Source: Phyllobacteriaceae bacterium
Lineage (GTDB): Bacteria > Pseudomonadota > Alphaproteobacteria > Rhizobiales > Ancalomicrobiaceae
DNA: 5,539 bases
Reading direction: 5' to 3'
Assembly (NCBI GenBank): GCA_012517025.1
Contig: JAAYVT010000083.1
Span: forward strand, 1-5,539
Numbering within the stretch: position 1 is the stretch's first letter; every line of letters begins with the position of its first letter. Below the pieces are notes generated by a model that saw only the letters and a list, made by a program, of their open reading frames with translations, was not told the DNA's origin and ran no database searches. Positions 4,467-5,539 of the stretch are shown piece by piece. A program made the translations under genes and the position numbers.

Positions 4467-5539
4467 TCACTCCGCCGCTTTGGCCGGGCCGTAGCCGAGC
4501 TTGGCGTTGAGGTCGGCGATCAGCTTCACGGCGGCGTCGGCGATGACGGTGCCGGGCGGGAAGATCGCCGCCGCGCCGAAGTCGATCAGCGCCTGGAAGT
4601 CCTGCGGCGGGATGACGCCGCCGACGACGATCATGATGTCGCCGCGGCCTTCCGCCTCCAGCGCCGCCTTCAGCGCCGGCACCAGGGTGAGGTGGCCGGC
4701 CGCCAGCGACGACACGCCGACGATGTGGACGTCGTTCTCCACCGCCTGCCGGGCGGCCTCTTCCGGGGTGGCGAACAGCGGTCCGATGTCGACGTCGAAG
4801 CCGAGGTCGGCGAAGGCCGAAGCGATCACCTTCTGGCCGCGATCGTGGCCGTCTTGGCCCATCTTGGCGACCAGGATGCGCGGACGGCGGCCGTCGTTGG
4901 CCTCGAACTCCGCGACCATCTGCTGAACCTTCTCGACCGCGTCGCTCATGCGGGAGACCTCGCGCTTGTAGACGCCCTGGATCGAGCGGATCTCGGCCTT
5001 GTGGCGGCCGAACACCTTCTCCAGCGCCATCGAGATCTCGCCGACGGTGGCCTTGGCCCGCGCCGCCTCGATCGCCAGAGCCAGCAGGTTGCCGCCGCTC
5101 TTCGCCCCTTCCGTCAACGCTTCGAGCGTCTTCTGGGTCACCGCCTCGTCGCGCTCGGCGCGCAGACGCTCGAGCTTCTCGATCTGCGCCGCCCGCACCG
5201 CGGTGTTGTCGACCTTGAGGACGTCGATCGCCGCCTCGTGGTCGGGCTTGAACTTGTTGACGCCGACCACGGTCTGGGCGCCCGAGTCGATGCGCGCCTG
5301 GGTCTTGGCGGCGGCCTCCTCGATGCGCAGCTTCGGAATGCCGGCCTCGATCGCCTTGGCCATGCCGCCGAGGCTTTCGACCTCGGCGATGTGGGCGAGC
5401 GCCTTCTCCGCCAGTTCCGCCGTCAGTCGCTCGACGTAGGCCGAGCCGCCCCACGGGTCGATGGTCTTGCAGGTGCCGCTCTCCTGCTGCAGCAGGATCT
5501 GGGTGTTGCGGGCGATGCGGGCGGAGAAGTCGGTCGGCA
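4467..5539 (-). CDS. scpA: Methylmalonyl-CoA mutase, C-terminal half (5' end outside window)
   Basis: The enzyme uses adenosylcobalamin to interconvert (R)-methylmalonyl-CoA and succinyl-CoA, linking propionate, odd-chain fatty acid and branched amino acid breakdown to the TCA cycle in the cytoplasm. Visible are 356 codons, about half of the usual 710 to 720 residues. The fragment opens with PTDFSARIARNTQ and GTCKTIDPWGGSAYVE from the end of the substrate-binding barrel, then GVNKF and SIQGVYKREV from the linker. The last 140 residues are the B12-binding domain: RILVAKMGQDGHDRG holds the DxHxxG motif whose histidine (visible residue 231) is the lower cobalt ligand, followed by GVSSLAAGH and VVGGVIPP, which line the nucleotide-tail pocket. 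It ends in AKAAE and TGA (4467-4469), followed by a strong terminator. Also known as mcmA, mutB or bhbA. No frameshift is seen; truncation is only due to the window edge. Confidence 0.97.
   Translation of the reverse strand, partial: PTDFSARIARNTQILLQQESGTCKTIDPWGGSAYVERLTAELAEKALAHIAEVESLGGMAKAIEAGIPKLRIEEAAAKTQARIDSGAQTVVGVNKFKPDHEAAIDVLKVDNTAVRAAQIEKLERLRAERDEAVTQKTLEALTEGAKSGGNLLALAIEAARAKATVGEISMALEKVFGRHKAEIRSIQGVYKREVSRMSDAVEKVQQMVAEFEANDGRRPRILVAKMGQDGHDRGQKVIASAFADLGFDVDIGPLFATPEEAARQAVENDVHIVGVSSLAAGHLTLVPALKAALEAEGRGDIMIVVGGVIPPQDFQALIDFGAAAIFPPGTVIADAAVKLIADLNAKLGYGPAKAAE

Noticed and set aside
4354..5454. 366-codon minus-strand open frame overlapping the mutase
   Set aside because: It is another frame of the methylmalonyl-CoA mutase gene with an extreme Arg/Gly composition. 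The mutase frame carries the conserved motifs.
1..5539. CRISPR arrays, rRNA or complete tRNA genes
   Set aside because: No regularly spaced repeats and no complete cloverleaf were seen on either strand. Only the acceptor-like fragment at 1938-1948 resembles a tRNA end.

Overview
The window looks like chromosomal DNA of a high-GC alphaproteobacterium, most likely a member of the Hyphomicrobiales (Rhizobiales). The evidence is the strongly G/C-biased third codon positions, a B12-dependent methylmalonyl-CoA mutase of the long single-chain type, and an IS630-type relic whose transposase end resembles those common in rhizobia. This taxonomic reading is inference. All confident genes lie on the minus strand.

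Left part (1 to about 1950) reads as the end of an integrated element. It has visibly lower GC than the right part. It holds about 340 bases without a convincing gene, a 182-bp internally deleted IS630-family element with both ends intact, and a complete tyrosine recombinase (603-1784) with all expected catalytic residues. Just upstream of the integrase start are two 12-bp-spaced direct repeats, an AT-rich stretch, and a short sequence identical to the acceptor end of a tmRNA or alanine tRNA (1938-1948). The last is the best candidate for the attachment site where the element meets the host chromosome.

Middle part (2084-3806) encodes three small exported proteins in the same direction. In transcription order these are a probable lipoprotein (3300-3806), a periplasmic protein that overlaps it by four bases and is its diverged paralogue (2830-3303), and, after a 125-base gap, a DUF1131-like lipoprotein (2084-2704). 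The first and third share a similar region just after the lipid-attachment cysteine. Together they look like an envelope gene cluster of unknown function.

Right part (3940-5539) holds a small three-helix membrane protein and the last 356 codons of methylmalonyl-CoA mutase, which ends at a textbook intrinsic terminator. The mutase runs off the right edge. Nothing here is a clear new defence or mobile system. The points most worth following are the paralogous secreted pair, the MITE-like IS relic and the putative attachment site.
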